A stretch of 64,000 nucleotides of DNA. It comes from Gemmatimonadota bacterium. GTDB taxonomy: Bacteria > Gemmatimonadota > Gemmatimonadetes > Longimicrobiales > Gaopeijiaceae. Of this stretch, positions 35,667-44,337 are shown in pieces. Location of the stretch: NCBI GenBank assembly GCA_022827345.1, contig JAJDTB010000032.1, positions 1 to 64,000 on the forward strand, given 5' to 3'. How positions within the stretch are numbered: the stretch's first letter is position 1; every line of letters begins with the position of its first letter. Below the pieces are notes generated by a model that saw nothing but the letters and a program-made list of their open reading frames with translations, did not search any database and was not told where the DNA came from. The translations under genes were made by a program, and so were the position numbers.

Positions 35667-36959
35667 TTATCCACGGACTGCCGGGGGAGTGATTTCGGCG
35701 AAACCGACCGCCTTGGCAAGGATGTCCGGAAGCCGGATGGACCCGTCGGGGCGCTGACACGTCTCGAGGAGGGCCACCATCAGCCGGGGCAGCGCCAGTC
35801 CCGATCCGTTGAGCGTGTGCACGTGCTCGGTGCCGGCCCCCTGCTGCCGGCGGAAACGAATCTGCGCCCTCCTCGCCTGGTAGTCCGAAAAGGTCGAGCA
35901 GCTCGACACCTCCAGCCATTGACGCACGCCCGGCGCCCACACTTCCAGGTCGTAGGTGAGAGAGGCCGAGAAGCCCAGGTCGCCTGCCGCGAGCAGGACG
36001 ACCCGATACGGCAGTCCGAGCAGCTCGAGCACCCTCGACGCCTCGCCCGTGAGTTCCTCCAGCGCGCCCGCCCCGTCTTCAGGGCGTTCGAAGCGGACGA
36101 GTTCCACCTTGTCGAACTGGTGGACGCGGAGCATCCCGCGCGTGTCCTTCCCGGCCGCGCCCGCCTCGCGCCGGAAGCACGGCGAATACGCCACGTACTT
36201 GATGGGCAGCCCGTCCCCCTGCAGGATCTGGCCACGGTGCAGGTTCGTCACCGGCACTTCCGCCGTGGGGATCAGCCACAACCCGTCCCGGCTGGTCAGG
36301 TAGGATTCCTCGGCGAACTTCGGCAACTGGCCCGTCCCGGTCATCGAGTCCGCCTTGACCAGGTAGGGCACCCTCAGTTCGGTGTAGCCGTGCTCGCCCG
36401 CGTGCAGGCCGATCATCCAGTTGACCAGGCCGCGCTGAAGCGCCGCTCCCGCGCCCTGCAGCACGAAGAAGCCGGAGCCCGATACCCTGCCCCCGCCCGC
36501 CAGATCGAGGATCCCGAGCGATTCGCCCAGCTCCCAGTGGGGACGGGCGTCGAAGGGCAGCTCGGCCGGGGTGCCCCAGCTGCGAACGACGACGTTCTGG
36601 TCCACTCCACCCACGGGAACACGGGGATCCGGAGCATTGGGAACACCGAGGAGCGTACTCGCGATCCACTCATCCGCTTCGGCCACGGCCGCGTCCAGCC
36701 CGGCGATGCTCTCTCCCACCTCGCGCATCCTGGCGATCTCCGCCTGTGCGCTCTCGCCCCTGCGCCTGGCCGCGCCGATCTCCCTGGACACGCGGTTCCT
36801 GAGCGCCTTGAGGTCATTGACCTGCTTCAGCGCCTCGCGCCGGGAGCGGTCCCGGTCGACGATGGCGGCAATCAGCCCACCGGCGTCCGCCAGTCCGCGC
36901 CTTGCGAGCGCAGCGCCCACGCCCTCCGGGTCGTGACGCAGATTCTTGATGTCGAGCAT
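35667..36959 (-). CDS. serS: Seryl-tRNA synthetase
   Basis: A class II synthetase of 430 residues charging tRNA-Ser and tRNA-Sec. The N-terminal coiled-coil arm begins MLDIKNLRHDPEGVGAAL. The core has FVLQGAGAALQRGLVNWMIG, LWLIPTAEVPVTNLHRGQIL, the motif-2 loop YSPCFRREAGAAGKDTRGML with HQFDKVELVRF, and motif 3 in LNGSGLALPRLMVALLETCQ. The stop is TAA at 35667. It follows a lipoprotein gene by 49 bases and has no promoter of its own that I can see. Confidence 0.98.
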   Translation of the reverse strand: MLDIKNLRHDPEGVGAALARRGLADAGGLIAAIVDRDRSRREALKQVNDLKALRNRVSREIGAARRRGESAQAEIARMREVGESIAGLDAAVAEADEWIASTLLGVPNAPDPRVPVGGVDQNVVVRSWGTPAELPFDARPHWELGESLGILDLAGGGRVSGSGFFVLQGAGAALQRGLVNWMIGLHAGEHGYTELRVPYLVKADSMTGTGQLPKFAEESYLTSRDGLWLIPTAEVPVTNLHRGQILQGDGLPIKYVAYSPCFRREAGAAGKDTRGMLRVHQFDKVELVRFERPEDGAGALEELTGEASRVLELLGLPYRVVLLAAGDLGFSASLTYDLEVWAPGVRQWLEVSSCSTFSDYQARRAQIRFRRQQGAGTEHVHTLNGSGLALPRLMVALLETCQRPDGSIRLPDILAKAVGFAEITPPAVRG

Positions 36960-37008
36960 CAGGCGTCGGAGATCGAAGGAGAGCGGATCAAGGGGAGACC
37001 GGCGCGGC

Positions 37009-37626
37009 TCAGTCCGGCGGGATGAGATCGCGGTTGTTGCAAGCCCCGCTCACGTCGAACTGAAAGTAGACCGACCCCGAGGTGAAATCGGTGGCCAGCG
37101 GTTCGATCTTGCCGTAGTAATTGCAGAGCGTGCCGAAGAAGCCGGGGTGCCGCCGAGTGCGAATCACGTAGATCCGGCCGGCGACGATTGGGACCGGCGC
37201 ATCACCGACGTACAGGGTCGTGTCCTCGGGAGCCTCCGTGGCCGATTCGAAGGACTCGCCCTCCAGGATCGCCACACCCGCGTCCGAGGATATGCCCAGC
37301 GCGCCGGGAGGCAGCCAGACGAATTGTCCATCGCGGACGTCGACCGCGAGATCCCAGTCCGACCCGGTCGTCGGCGCCTCGATCCGGACGGCGCGGCGAG
37401 GGTGGAAGTCGAAACCGGAGACCAGATTGGGCTCCGGGCGAGAGAGGGCGTAAAGCCTTACCGTGTCGGGGTCTATCTGCCACCGAATCGCGAACGGATC
37501 GTCGTCGCACGCCACCATCGCGACGAACGCCGCCGCCATGGCGAGCAACGTGCCTCCGAATACCCTGCGGTCGGACCCGACTTTGTTGGGACGACAGCCT
37601 TCCCCGGCTGTGCAATGCAATCTCAT
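37009..37626 (-). CDS. Putative lipoprotein of unknown function
   Basis: A 205-residue protein with a long basic n-region, a hydrophobic stretch LLAMAAAFVAMVAC and a lipobox Cys near residue 40 followed by DDD. The mature part looks all-beta: FDFHPRRAVRIEAPTTGSDW, FVWLPPGALGISSDAGVAIL, IYVIRTRRHPGFFGTLCNYY. It ends with SGACNNRDLIPPD. Two Cys residues near the C-terminus could form a disulfide. I do not recognise the family. A promoter ends five bases before the ATG, so the message is probably leaderless; serS lies downstream in the same direction. Confidence 0.78.
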   Translation of the reverse strand: MRLHCTAGEGCRPNKVGSDRRVFGGTLLAMAAAFVAMVACDDDPFAIRWQIDPDTVRLYALSRPEPNLVSGFDFHPRRAVRIEAPTTGSDWDLAVDVRDGQFVWLPPGALGISSDAGVAILEGESFESATEAPEDTTLYVGDAPVPIVAGRIYVIRTRRHPGFFGTLCNYYGKIEPLATDFTSGSVYFQFDVSGACNNRDLIPPD

Positions 37627-37631
37627 GGCGA

Positions 37632-37661
37632 AAATTACCCGTTGGCATGCCCGGGAGTCAA
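37632..37661 (-). promoter_or_regulatory. Possible leaderless promoter of the lipoprotein-serS unit
   Basis: Minus strand TTGACT (37656-37661) and TAATTT (37632-37637), 18 bases apart; reading the -10 as GTAATT gives 17. Only five or six bases separate it from the lipoprotein ATG, and no Shine-Dalgarno is present. It lies back to back with the manC promoter. Confidence 0.45.
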
Positions 37662-37681
37662 CCTCGAAACTCCGTGGTTGC

Positions 37682-37710
37682 TTGACTTGACCCCGCCGTC
37701 CGGCTAGCCT
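37682..37710 (+). promoter_or_regulatory. Possible promoter of manC
   Basis: TTGACT (37682-37687), a 17-base spacer and TAGCCT (37705-37710). The -10 is weak, but the same hexamer occurs upstream of the cysteine desulfurase gene. The predicted leader is about 45 bases. Confidence 0.45.
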
Positions 37711-37762
37711 TGCCTGTTGCCATCGACCCTCTGGCAGGGTCCGCCGCTTCAAAACGAACTTC

Positions 37763-38845
37763 ATGACCGGATCCTCGGGACCTTCCGTCTGGGCGACCGT
37801 CCTGGCTGGTGGCGTCGGCCACCGTTTCTGGCCGCTGAGCACCGCGGCGCGCCCCAAGCAGCTGCTTTCCCTCGGTGAAGGCGGGCCGCTCGTTGCCGAG
37901 ACGGTCAGGCGCGCGCGGTCCATTGTGCCTCCCGACCGGGTCCGGATCCTTGCCGGTGACAATCTGGTGGGCCCGATTCGCGAGGCGACCGGACTTCCCC
38001 GCGGGGCTTTCCTGGTCGAGCCCCGGGCCAGGGGAACCGGGCCGGTACTGGCCCGGGCCGCGTGGGAGGCCATGCGCACGGATCCGGAGGCGGTGATGGT
38101 CTCCCTGCACTCCGACCACGTCATCCGCCCCACCGCGAAGTTCAGCGAGGTGCTGGAGTGCGCCGTGGAGGTCGCGTCGCGGGAAGAACTGCTGATGACG
38201 GTGGCGATCCCGCCGAGCCGTCCCGAGACGGGATTCGGCTATGTCAAGCCGGGTGACCCGCTCCCAGCCGGCGGTGGCCATCGAGCGTATCGGGTCGATG
38301 CATTCGTGGAGAAGCCCGATGCGGACACCGCGGTCCAGTACATCGCCGCGGGCTACCGCTGGAACTCGGGCATCTTCGTGTGGCCGGCGAGCGTCTTCCT
38401 CGACGAGGTGCGGGCTCACGCTCCCGAAATCGCGGGGGCGCTCCCCCGCCTCGATGAGGGAGATGTCAACGCGTTCTTCGACGAAACCGGATCGATCAGC
38501 GTCGACGAAGCCGTGCTGGAGCGAAGCAGCCGGGTCGGTTCCATCGACGCCACCTTCGAGTGGGACGATATGGGCAGCTGGGAAGCGTTCGCCCGCCACC
38601 ATGCGGCGGATGAGTGCGGAAACACCAGAGAGGGTGATGTCCACTGCGTGGATGCCCGCAACAACGTCGCGGTGGCCGAGTCGGGCCGGGTGGTGCTCCT
38701 CGGCGCCGCCGACCTCCTCGTCGTGCAGACCGATCACGCGACGCTCGTGATGCCACGGAGCGAATCCGCCAACCTCAAGCGATACTTGCACTCACTACCC
38801 GAGAATGTTAGATTAGGGATTGCATCCCGCTTTCCCGACGCGTGA
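37763..38845 (+). CDS. manC: Mannose-1-phosphate guanylyltransferase
   Basis: A 360-residue nucleotidyltransferase that makes GDP-mannose from mannose-1-phosphate and GTP, a precursor of polysaccharides and glycans. It has the GT-A signature LAGGVGHRFWPLSTAARPKQ, the metal site VMVSLHSDHVIRP, PSRPETGFGYVKPGDPLPAG, AFVEKPDADTAVQYIAAGYR, and WNSGIFVWPASVFLDEV. The short monofunctional form without an isomerase domain is the one seen. It overlaps the next gene by four bases (GTGA), so sugar-nucleotide synthesis is coupled. Confidence 0.94.
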   Translation: MTGSSGPSVWATVLAGGVGHRFWPLSTAARPKQLLSLGEGGPLVAETVRRARSIVPPDRVRILAGDNLVGPIREATGLPRGAFLVEPRARGTGPVLARAAWEAMRTDPEAVMVSLHSDHVIRPTAKFSEVLECAVEVASREELLMTVAIPPSRPETGFGYVKPGDPLPAGGGHRAYRVDAFVEKPDADTAVQYIAAGYRWNSGIFVWPASVFLDEVRAHAPEIAGALPRLDEGDVNAFFDETGSISVDEAVLERSSRVGSIDATFEWDDMGSWEAFARHHAADECGNTREGDVHCVDARNNVAVAESGRVVLLGAADLLVVQTDHATLVMPRSESANLKRYLHSLPENVRLGIASRFPDA

Positions 38846-40077
38846 CTCATCCGGTGATGGGCGCGCCCCGGCTGTATCTCTACGACGACCCCGTCGCCCG
38901 GGCGTGGCACCCCTTCAGCCTGACTCGTCCGGTCGGCGAACTCCTCTTCGGAACCGAGACGCTCAGGGCGCGCGCGGAGCGGCTGCTCGGGACGCGGTGC
39001 CGCGGGCATCTCGCGGGTGAACACCTCGTCGGCTTTGCCGAGACCGGAGCGCCCTCCTGCAAGACGATCGAGGAACTGCCTTCCGGCGGCCCTCGCCTCT
39101 TCATCAACAGCCGTTTCGTGCCTGACCGGGGCAGTTTGACAATCGCGGCCACCGGCCCCGTTCTCCTCGTGGCCGAGTCCGAGATTGTCGGCGCGTGGAT
39201 ACCGGGCGGCACGGCGCCGCTCCCCGCCCTGCTGACGGGCGACCGGCCGCCCGGCTGGCCCGAGCACGTCATCGCCGGACGATTGCTCGAGGCGGCGTGG
39301 GAACTGATGGCCGAGAACCCCGACCGCATTCGGCTGGACGGCTCAGGACTGAAGGAAACACCCATCGCGGCGGATGCGCACCGTATCGGTTCCGGCAGGA
39401 TAGTGGCGGCCGCCGACGCCGTCATTGAGCCCGGTGTAGTCATCGACACCACCGGGGGACCGGTCATCCTGGCCTCGGGATCACGGGTCCAGGGTCCGGC
39501 CCGACTTGAAGGTCCGCTGTACCTCGGCCCGGACTCGGTGATTCTCGGGGGGGTCGTGGGAGGTTCGAGCATCGGGCCCGGCTGCAGGATCCGGGGAGAG
39601 GTTCAGGCCTGCGTGATTCTGGGGTTCTCGAACAAGGCCCACGACGGATACCTCGGCCGCTCGGTCGTGGGGCGGTGGGTCAACCTGGGCGCGATGACCA
39701 GCAACTCGGATCTGAAGAACAACTACTCGCCGGTACGCCTGCTCATCGGCGGACAGCAGGTCGAGACGGGGCTCCTGAAGGCCGGGTGTTTCCTCGGCGA
39801 TCACGTGCGCACGGGTATCGGCACGAAGCTCAACACCGGCACTGTCGTGGGTACCGGGTCCAACCTCTTCGGGGCCGGCATGCCGCCGCGCGATGTTCCA
39901 CCGTTCTCCTGGTGCCCGGGGGGCGAACTGGCCGAGTACGACCTGGATCGCTTTCTCGTAACCGCCGAGGCGGTGATGGCGCGGCGCGGCGTCCGGTTGG
40001 CCGACGGCATGAGAAACGTCTACCGGCGAGCTTTCGAGCTGTCGGCTCGCCAGCGGGCCGCCGCCGGCCGTGGCTGA
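38842..40077 (+). CDS. Bacteroidetes-type GlmU-like sugar nucleotidyltransferase/acetyltransferase
   Basis: A 411-residue protein matching the alternative GlmU family (TIGR03991-like), thought to act in UDP-GlcNAc synthesis. The N-terminus LYLYDDPVARAWHPFSLTRP followed by VGELLFGTETLRARAERLLG is the family signature. The C-terminal left-handed beta-helix runs from about residue 180 and contains GGSSIGPGCRIRGEVQACVI, RWVNLGAMTSNSDLKNNYSP and GTKLNTGTVVGTGSNLFGAG. The GTG start overlaps the manC stop. Function in vivo is inferred from the family; classical GlmU is not in the window. Confidence 0.88.
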   Translation: MTHPVMGAPRLYLYDDPVARAWHPFSLTRPVGELLFGTETLRARAERLLGTRCRGHLAGEHLVGFAETGAPSCKTIEELPSGGPRLFINSRFVPDRGSLTIAATGPVLLVAESEIVGAWIPGGTAPLPALLTGDRPPGWPEHVIAGRLLEAAWELMAENPDRIRLDGSGLKETPIAADAHRIGSGRIVAAADAVIEPGVVIDTTGGPVILASGSRVQGPARLEGPLYLGPDSVILGGVVGGSSIGPGCRIRGEVQACVILGFSNKAHDGYLGRSVVGRWVNLGAMTSNSDLKNNYSPVRLLIGGQQVETGLLKAGCFLGDHVRTGIGTKLNTGTVVGTGSNLFGAGMPPRDVPPFSWCPGGELAEYDLDRFLVTAEAVMARRGVRLADGMRNVYRRAFELSARQRAAAGRG

Positions 40078-40080
40078 CCC

Positions 40081-40902
40081 GTGCGCTTCTCGGTGCTGGG
40101 CAGCGGCAGCCGGGGCAATGCCACCCTGGTGTGCGCGGGGTCGACCCATCTTCTGATCGACGCCGGCTTCAGCGGGCGCGAACTGGTGAAGCGGCTGCGC
40201 AGCGTCGGCTTCGCCCCGGATCAGATCACCGGAATCGTCATCACTCACGAGCATGGCGATCACACCCGCGGCGCCGGTGTCTTCGCCAGGGCGCACGGCA
40301 CTCCGCTCTACATGACCGCCGGAACCAGAGACGCCTGCCACCGCCTGCTGCGGGGGAAGGAGACGGTCGAGATCTACCGAGCGGGCTACCGGCTCCCGAT
40401 CGGAGACCTCGAAATCGAACCCTTCATCACCGTCCACGACGCGGCCGACCCCGTGGCCGTGGCCGTAGCGGATCCCTCCACCGGCCTTCGCCTCGGGATC
40501 GCCACCGACCTGGGGCGGCCCACCGCGCAGGTCCGGCACGCCCTACGCGGCTGCGACGCCCTGGTGATCGAATCGAACCACGACGAGACGCTGCTCTGGA
40601 ACACCCGCTACCCCGCCTCGGTCAAGGCCCGGATCGCCTCCAGCCACGGCCACCTTTCCAACCAGGCGGCAGCCGATTTCGCCATGGACCTGCTCAGTTC
40701 ACGGCTCGCGGTCGTGATCCTGGCCCATCTCTCGGAAGAGTCGAACACCCCGGAACTCGCCCGTTCCGTGATGGCGCGCGCACTCGGCGGGAAGGGTTTC
40801 GCGGGTGAGGTTCTCGTGGCCGGACCGGATGGCCCCACGAGGCTGCTGGACCTCGCCGCTCTTCGCCAGCGGGCGGGCCCCTCCCAGCTGTCCCTCTTCT
40901 GA
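40081..40902 (+). CDS. Metallo-beta-lactamase-fold hydrolase (YycJ/WalJ-like)
   Basis: A 273-residue hydrolase that starts RFSVLGSGSRGNATLVCAGS, the typical opening of the YycJ/WalJ group. The metal motif is THEHGDHTRGAGV, with further ligands in IATDLGRPTAQV and in ASSHGHLSNQAAADF. This group includes proteins linked to DNA repair and cell-wall control in Firmicutes and may act on nucleic acid, but the substrate is uncertain. The GTG start is three bases after the previous stop. It converges with rseP across a 33-base gap. Confidence 0.88.
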   Translation: MRFSVLGSGSRGNATLVCAGSTHLLIDAGFSGRELVKRLRSVGFAPDQITGIVITHEHGDHTRGAGVFARAHGTPLYMTAGTRDACHRLLRGKETVEIYRAGYRLPIGDLEIEPFITVHDAADPVAVAVADPSTGLRLGIATDLGRPTAQVRHALRGCDALVIESNHDETLLWNTRYPASVKARIASSHGHLSNQAAADFAMDLLSSRLAVVILAHLSEESNTPELARSVMARALGGKGFAGEVLVAGPDGPTRLLDLAALRQRAGPSQLSLF

Positions 40903-40915
40903 TTCCGACCCCCGG

Positions 40916-40934
40916 GGCTGCGCTCCGCGCTGCC
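40916..40934. terminator. Hairpin between convergent genes
   Basis: GGCTGCGC-TCC-GCGCTGCC forms a stem of seven pairs with one T-T mismatch, in the gap between the hydrolase gene and rseP. Having no T-run, it may be a weak bidirectional terminator or an mRNA 3' end stabiliser. Confidence 0.35.
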
Positions 40935-40935
40935 G

Positions 40936-42276
40936 CTACAGGCCCAGGAAGCGCAACAGGTCGTTGCCGAGCGCCCAGACCATGATCCCCAGCACCACCC
41001 ACATGCCCACCTGACTCCACCTCACCCTTTGCTTTACCGACAGCTTCTCGCCGCGGATCAGCTCGATGCCCAGAAACACCATGTGACCGCCGTCCAGCAC
41101 GGGAATCGGGAGCATGTTGAGGATGGCGAGGTTGACGCTGAAGAGCGCCATGAATTGCAGGAAGGTCGCGAGCCCGGCGGCAGCGGCTTCCCCGGACGCG
41201 ACGGCGATGGTGCCGATGGACCCCACATCGCGGGGCGACACGTTGCCGGTGAAGAGGTCTCCCAGGAACCGCAGGATCAGGCGGGTGATCGCGACGGTCT
41301 CCGCCCAACCCGTGACGACCGCCTCGCCCGCGCCGACCCTGACCGTGATGGTCTCTGGACGAAGCCGCACCACTCCGAGCCGTCCCCGTGCGTCGCTCCC
41401 GGCGCCGACCGCATCGAGTTCTACCACGCGAACCAGGGCGGTCCCGTCCCTCAGCAGCCCGAGTTCGATGCGCTCGCCCGGTCTCGCGCCGATCTCGCGC
41501 ACCATCTCCGCCCAGTTCGTGACGGCGACGCCTGCCACATCGGTGATCCTGTCCCCGGGCTCGATCGCCGCGCCGGCCGCCGGAGTGCCGGGCTCCACCC
41601 GCCCCACCACGGCATCCACCCAGACCTGGAACGCTCCCGCAAGGGCACGCCGCTCTCCGGGATCCTCCGGAACGAGGATCTCGTAGCGTCCTTCCGGGGA
41701 AGAGGTGACCAGCGTCGCCCATCCCGCCGGCCCCCGCTCCAGCGCTTCCCGGATATCGTGCCACGACTCGGCGACCACCCCGCCCAACTGCGCGATCTCG
41801 GCACCGGGCGGGATATCGGCCAGGGCCTCTGTGCCGGGAGGAAGGATGCTCTCGTCCACCGCCATCACCCGGGTCGTGGCCCAGTCCTGATCGCCCCAAA
41901 CGGCAGCCACGGTGGTATAGACCGCGAAGGCGAAGAGCATGTTCATGATTACGCCCGCCGAGATCACGAAGGCGCGAGCCCAGATCGGACGGCTGTCGAA
42001 ATCTCCGTCGTTTCCCTTGCGGGGAGACTCGGCGGCGCCCCCCTCGAGGTGCTCCATCACCTCGTCGTCCATCCCCTGCATCTTTACGTAGCCACCCAGC
42101 GGGATGGCGGCCACCACATACTCGGTTCCTCCCCGCTCGAACCCCCAGATCCGGGGCCCGAGTCCGATGGAGAAACGCTCGACTCCCACGCCGACCGACT
42201 TGGCGGCCCAGAAATGGCCGAGCTCGTGCACGAAGATGAGCACGCCGAGGAGAACGATTGTGGCCAATATGGTCAT
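40936..42276 (-). CDS. rseP: Site-2 protease RseP (zinc intramembrane peptidase)
   Basis: A 446-residue M50 protease that cuts membrane proteins such as anti-sigma factors and leftover signal peptides. The zinc motif HELGHFWAAKSVGVGVERFS is in the first helix. GYVKMQGMDDEVMEH follows, then two PDZ domains between the central helices (EIAQLGGVVAESWHDIREAL, GAAIEPGDRITDVAGVAVTN), and the third ligand motif ILNMLPIPVLDGGHMVFLGI near the end. It follows dxr by 19 bases, the common uppS-cdsA-dxr-rseP order. Confidence 0.97.
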   Translation of the reverse strand: MTILATIVLLGVLIFVHELGHFWAAKSVGVGVERFSIGLGPRIWGFERGGTEYVVAAIPLGGYVKMQGMDDEVMEHLEGGAAESPRKGNDGDFDSRPIWARAFVISAGVIMNMLFAFAVYTTVAAVWGDQDWATTRVMAVDESILPPGTEALADIPPGAEIAQLGGVVAESWHDIREALERGPAGWATLVTSSPEGRYEILVPEDPGERRALAGAFQVWVDAVVGRVEPGTPAAGAAIEPGDRITDVAGVAVTNWAEMVREIGARPGERIELGLLRDGTALVRVVELDAVGAGSDARGRLGVVRLRPETITVRVGAGEAVVTGWAETVAITRLILRFLGDLFTGNVSPRDVGSIGTIAVASGEAAAAGLATFLQFMALFSVNLAILNMLPIPVLDGGHMVFLGIELIRGEKLSVKQRVRWSQVGMWVVLGIMVWALGNDLLRFLGL

Positions 42277-42295
42277 GTAGTGCTTCCCTTATGCT

Positions 42296-43447
42296 TCACC
42301 GGTGCCGTGAGACCGCGCCGGCGGCAAGGCGCCGCGCATCCCGGTCGGCCCGGACGACCTCGTCCAAAGTATCGGCCGTGCGCCCTTCCATCCCCCCAAG
42401 GGCCGACGCGACGACCTCCGACATGCCGGGAAAACTAATCGAACCCTCCAGGAACGCCGTCACCGCCACCTCGTTGGCCGCGTTGAACACGGCGGGAGCG
42501 GCTCCGCCCGCGCGGCCCGCCGCGACGCCCTGGCCGAAGAGGGGGAACCGTTCCTCGTCCACGGGCTCGAAGGCCAGCGGCGACCACCGCACCGGATCGA
42601 AGGTGCACAGCGATCGGTCGATGGCGCGGCGCGGCCAGGTCAGCGCATGCAGAATCGGCAATTCCATGTTCGGCTCACCCATCTGGGCGAGGATCGAGCC
42701 GTCGACGAACTCCACGAACGAATGGACAATCGACGTCGGGTGGACGACGACCTCGATGCGGTCGTACGGCAGGCCGTACAGGTAGTGGGCCTCGATCACC
42801 TCCAGCGCCTTGTTCGCCAGCGTGGCGGAATCGATCGAGATCTTGGCCCCCATGTCCCAGGTGGGATGCCGCAATGCCATGCTGGCGGTCACGTCTCGCA
42901 GTTCGGTCGCCGCGGTGCCGCGAAAGGGTCCGCCGCTCGCCGTGAGAATGATGCGGCGGACCTCGCGGGGTCGCGCACCCGCCATACACTGCAGGATGGC
43001 CGAATGTTCGCTGTCGACGGGGACGAGTTCTCCACCCCCCTTGCGGGCGGCTTCCATCACCAGGTCTCCGGCCGCCACCAGCGACTCCTTGTTGGCCAGC
43101 GCGCAGCGCTTGCCGCACTCTAGGGCGGTGATGGTGGGACGCAGGCCAGCGGCGCCGACCACTGCATTCACGACGATGTCGGCCCCGTCGAGCGCGGCGA
43201 GCTGCAGCAGGCCGTCCGGGCCGCCCAGCCACCCGGCATCGACGAGGTCCGGGCGCCGCTGGAGTGCCGCCGGATCGGCCACCCCGACCAGACGGGGCTC
43301 GAACTCCGCGGCAAGCTCTTCCAGCGCGTCGACGGACCGGGCGGCGGAAAGAGCCACGACCTGGAAGAGGCCGGGGTGGCGGCGCACGACCTCCAGGGTC
43401 GCGCTTCCCACCGATCCCGTCGCTCCCAGCAGGGCGATGCGTTTCAT
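42296..43447 (-). CDS. dxr: 1-deoxy-D-xylulose 5-phosphate reductoisomerase
   Basis: Dxr (383 residues) makes MEP from DXP with NADPH, the committed step of the MEP isoprenoid pathway. The NADPH loop is ALLGATGSVGSATLEVV. The metal and substrate residues lie in VPVDSEHSAILQCMAG and ISIDSATLANKALEVIEAHY, and in YDRIEVVVHPTSIVHSFVEF. The flexible loop and the C-terminal helical domain are present. Its ATG overlaps the cdsA stop (ATGA), and uppS, which needs the isoprenoid product, is in the same unit. Confidence 0.98.
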   Translation of the reverse strand: MKRIALLGATGSVGSATLEVVRRHPGLFQVVALSAARSVDALEELAAEFEPRLVGVADPAALQRRPDLVDAGWLGGPDGLLQLAALDGADIVVNAVVGAAGLRPTITALECGKRCALANKESLVAAGDLVMEAARKGGGELVPVDSEHSAILQCMAGARPREVRRIILTASGGPFRGTAATELRDVTASMALRHPTWDMGAKISIDSATLANKALEVIEAHYLYGLPYDRIEVVVHPTSIVHSFVEFVDGSILAQMGEPNMELPILHALTWPRRAIDRSLCTFDPVRWSPLAFEPVDEERFPLFGQGVAAGRAGGAAPAVFNAANEVAVTAFLEGSISFPGMSEVVASALGGMEGRTADTLDEVVRADRDARRLAAGAVSRHR

Positions 43448-44337
43448 GCCAGGATCCCATTCAGGACGATCAGCCCATAGGCCAGCGGGATGGCGAAGAA
43501 AAGGGCATCGAAGCGGTCGAGGACCCCGCCGTGTCCGAGCAGCAGGCGGCCGGAGTCCTTGACCCCCGCCTCCCTCTTGAAGCGGGACTCGGCAAGGTCG
43601 CCGAGCTGCCCCGCCGCGCCGAGGAAAAGGCCGATCAGCGCACCCGCCAGGGGAGTGACGGGGAAGTTGGCGTGGTCTTCAAGCAGGAATCCGAGACAGA
43701 ATCCGGTAATCAGCGACCCGGCGAGTCCGGCGATGCCGCCTTCGACGGTCTTCCCTGGGCTGGTCCGGGGAGCGAGTCGTCGCCGGCCGAACCTCTTGCC
43801 CCCGAAGTAGGCGGCGGTGTCCCCCGCCCAGGTGACCAGGAGGGGGAGCAACACCAGAAGGAGCCCTTCGGTGCGCAGGCTCGGGAATTCGCCATGAGCC
43901 TCGGGAAGCCTGCGGATCAGAATCACGAAGGCGAGGGTCCCCCCGGTGTAGAGGGCACCGAAAACGGTCGCCGAAACCGAAAAGAACGCCTGCTCGACCT
44001 TCGCGACAATCACCGCGGCGACCAGACTGACGGTGCCCAGGAGCAGCAGGGTCAGGAAGGCGTGGCCGGCCCAGACGGCAAGGACCGGCTGCCGGTCCGC
44101 GAGCACGACGAGGGCGATCGCCGCCGGGACACAGAGCCACCGGAAGGTGTGCGCACCGCTCCGCGCGGCGAGGTCGCAGCACTCCCAGGCGGCGACGGCA
44201 ACGATTGCCGCAATCAGCAGCGTCAGAACCCAGCCGCCGTGATGGATGGCGGCCAGCGCGACCGGGATCCCCACCGCGGCGACGAGTGACCTGGAGCGCA
44301 GTTCGCCCGACACGGCGGACGGGGTCTCGGAGGCCAT
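43444..44337 (-). CDS. cdsA: Phosphatidate cytidylyltransferase
   Basis: CdsA (297 residues) makes CDP-diacylglycerol for phospholipid synthesis. It is a polytopic membrane protein with about eight helices. The family signature is near the C-terminus: SRFKREAGVKDSGRLLLGHG followed by GVLDRFDALFF, and upstream APRTSPGKTVEGGIAGLAG. The ATG overlaps the uppS stop by one base. Confidence 0.96.
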   Translation of the reverse strand: MASETPSAVSGELRSRSLVAAVGIPVALAAIHHGGWVLTLLIAAIVAVAAWECCDLAARSGAHTFRWLCVPAAIALVVLADRQPVLAVWAGHAFLTLLLLGTVSLVAAVIVAKVEQAFFSVSATVFGALYTGGTLAFVILIRRLPEAHGEFPSLRTEGLLLVLLPLLVTWAGDTAAYFGGKRFGRRRLAPRTSPGKTVEGGIAGLAGSLITGFCLGFLLEDHANFPVTPLAGALIGLFLGAAGQLGDLAESRFKREAGVKDSGRLLLGHGGVLDRFDALFFAIPLAYGLIVLNGILA

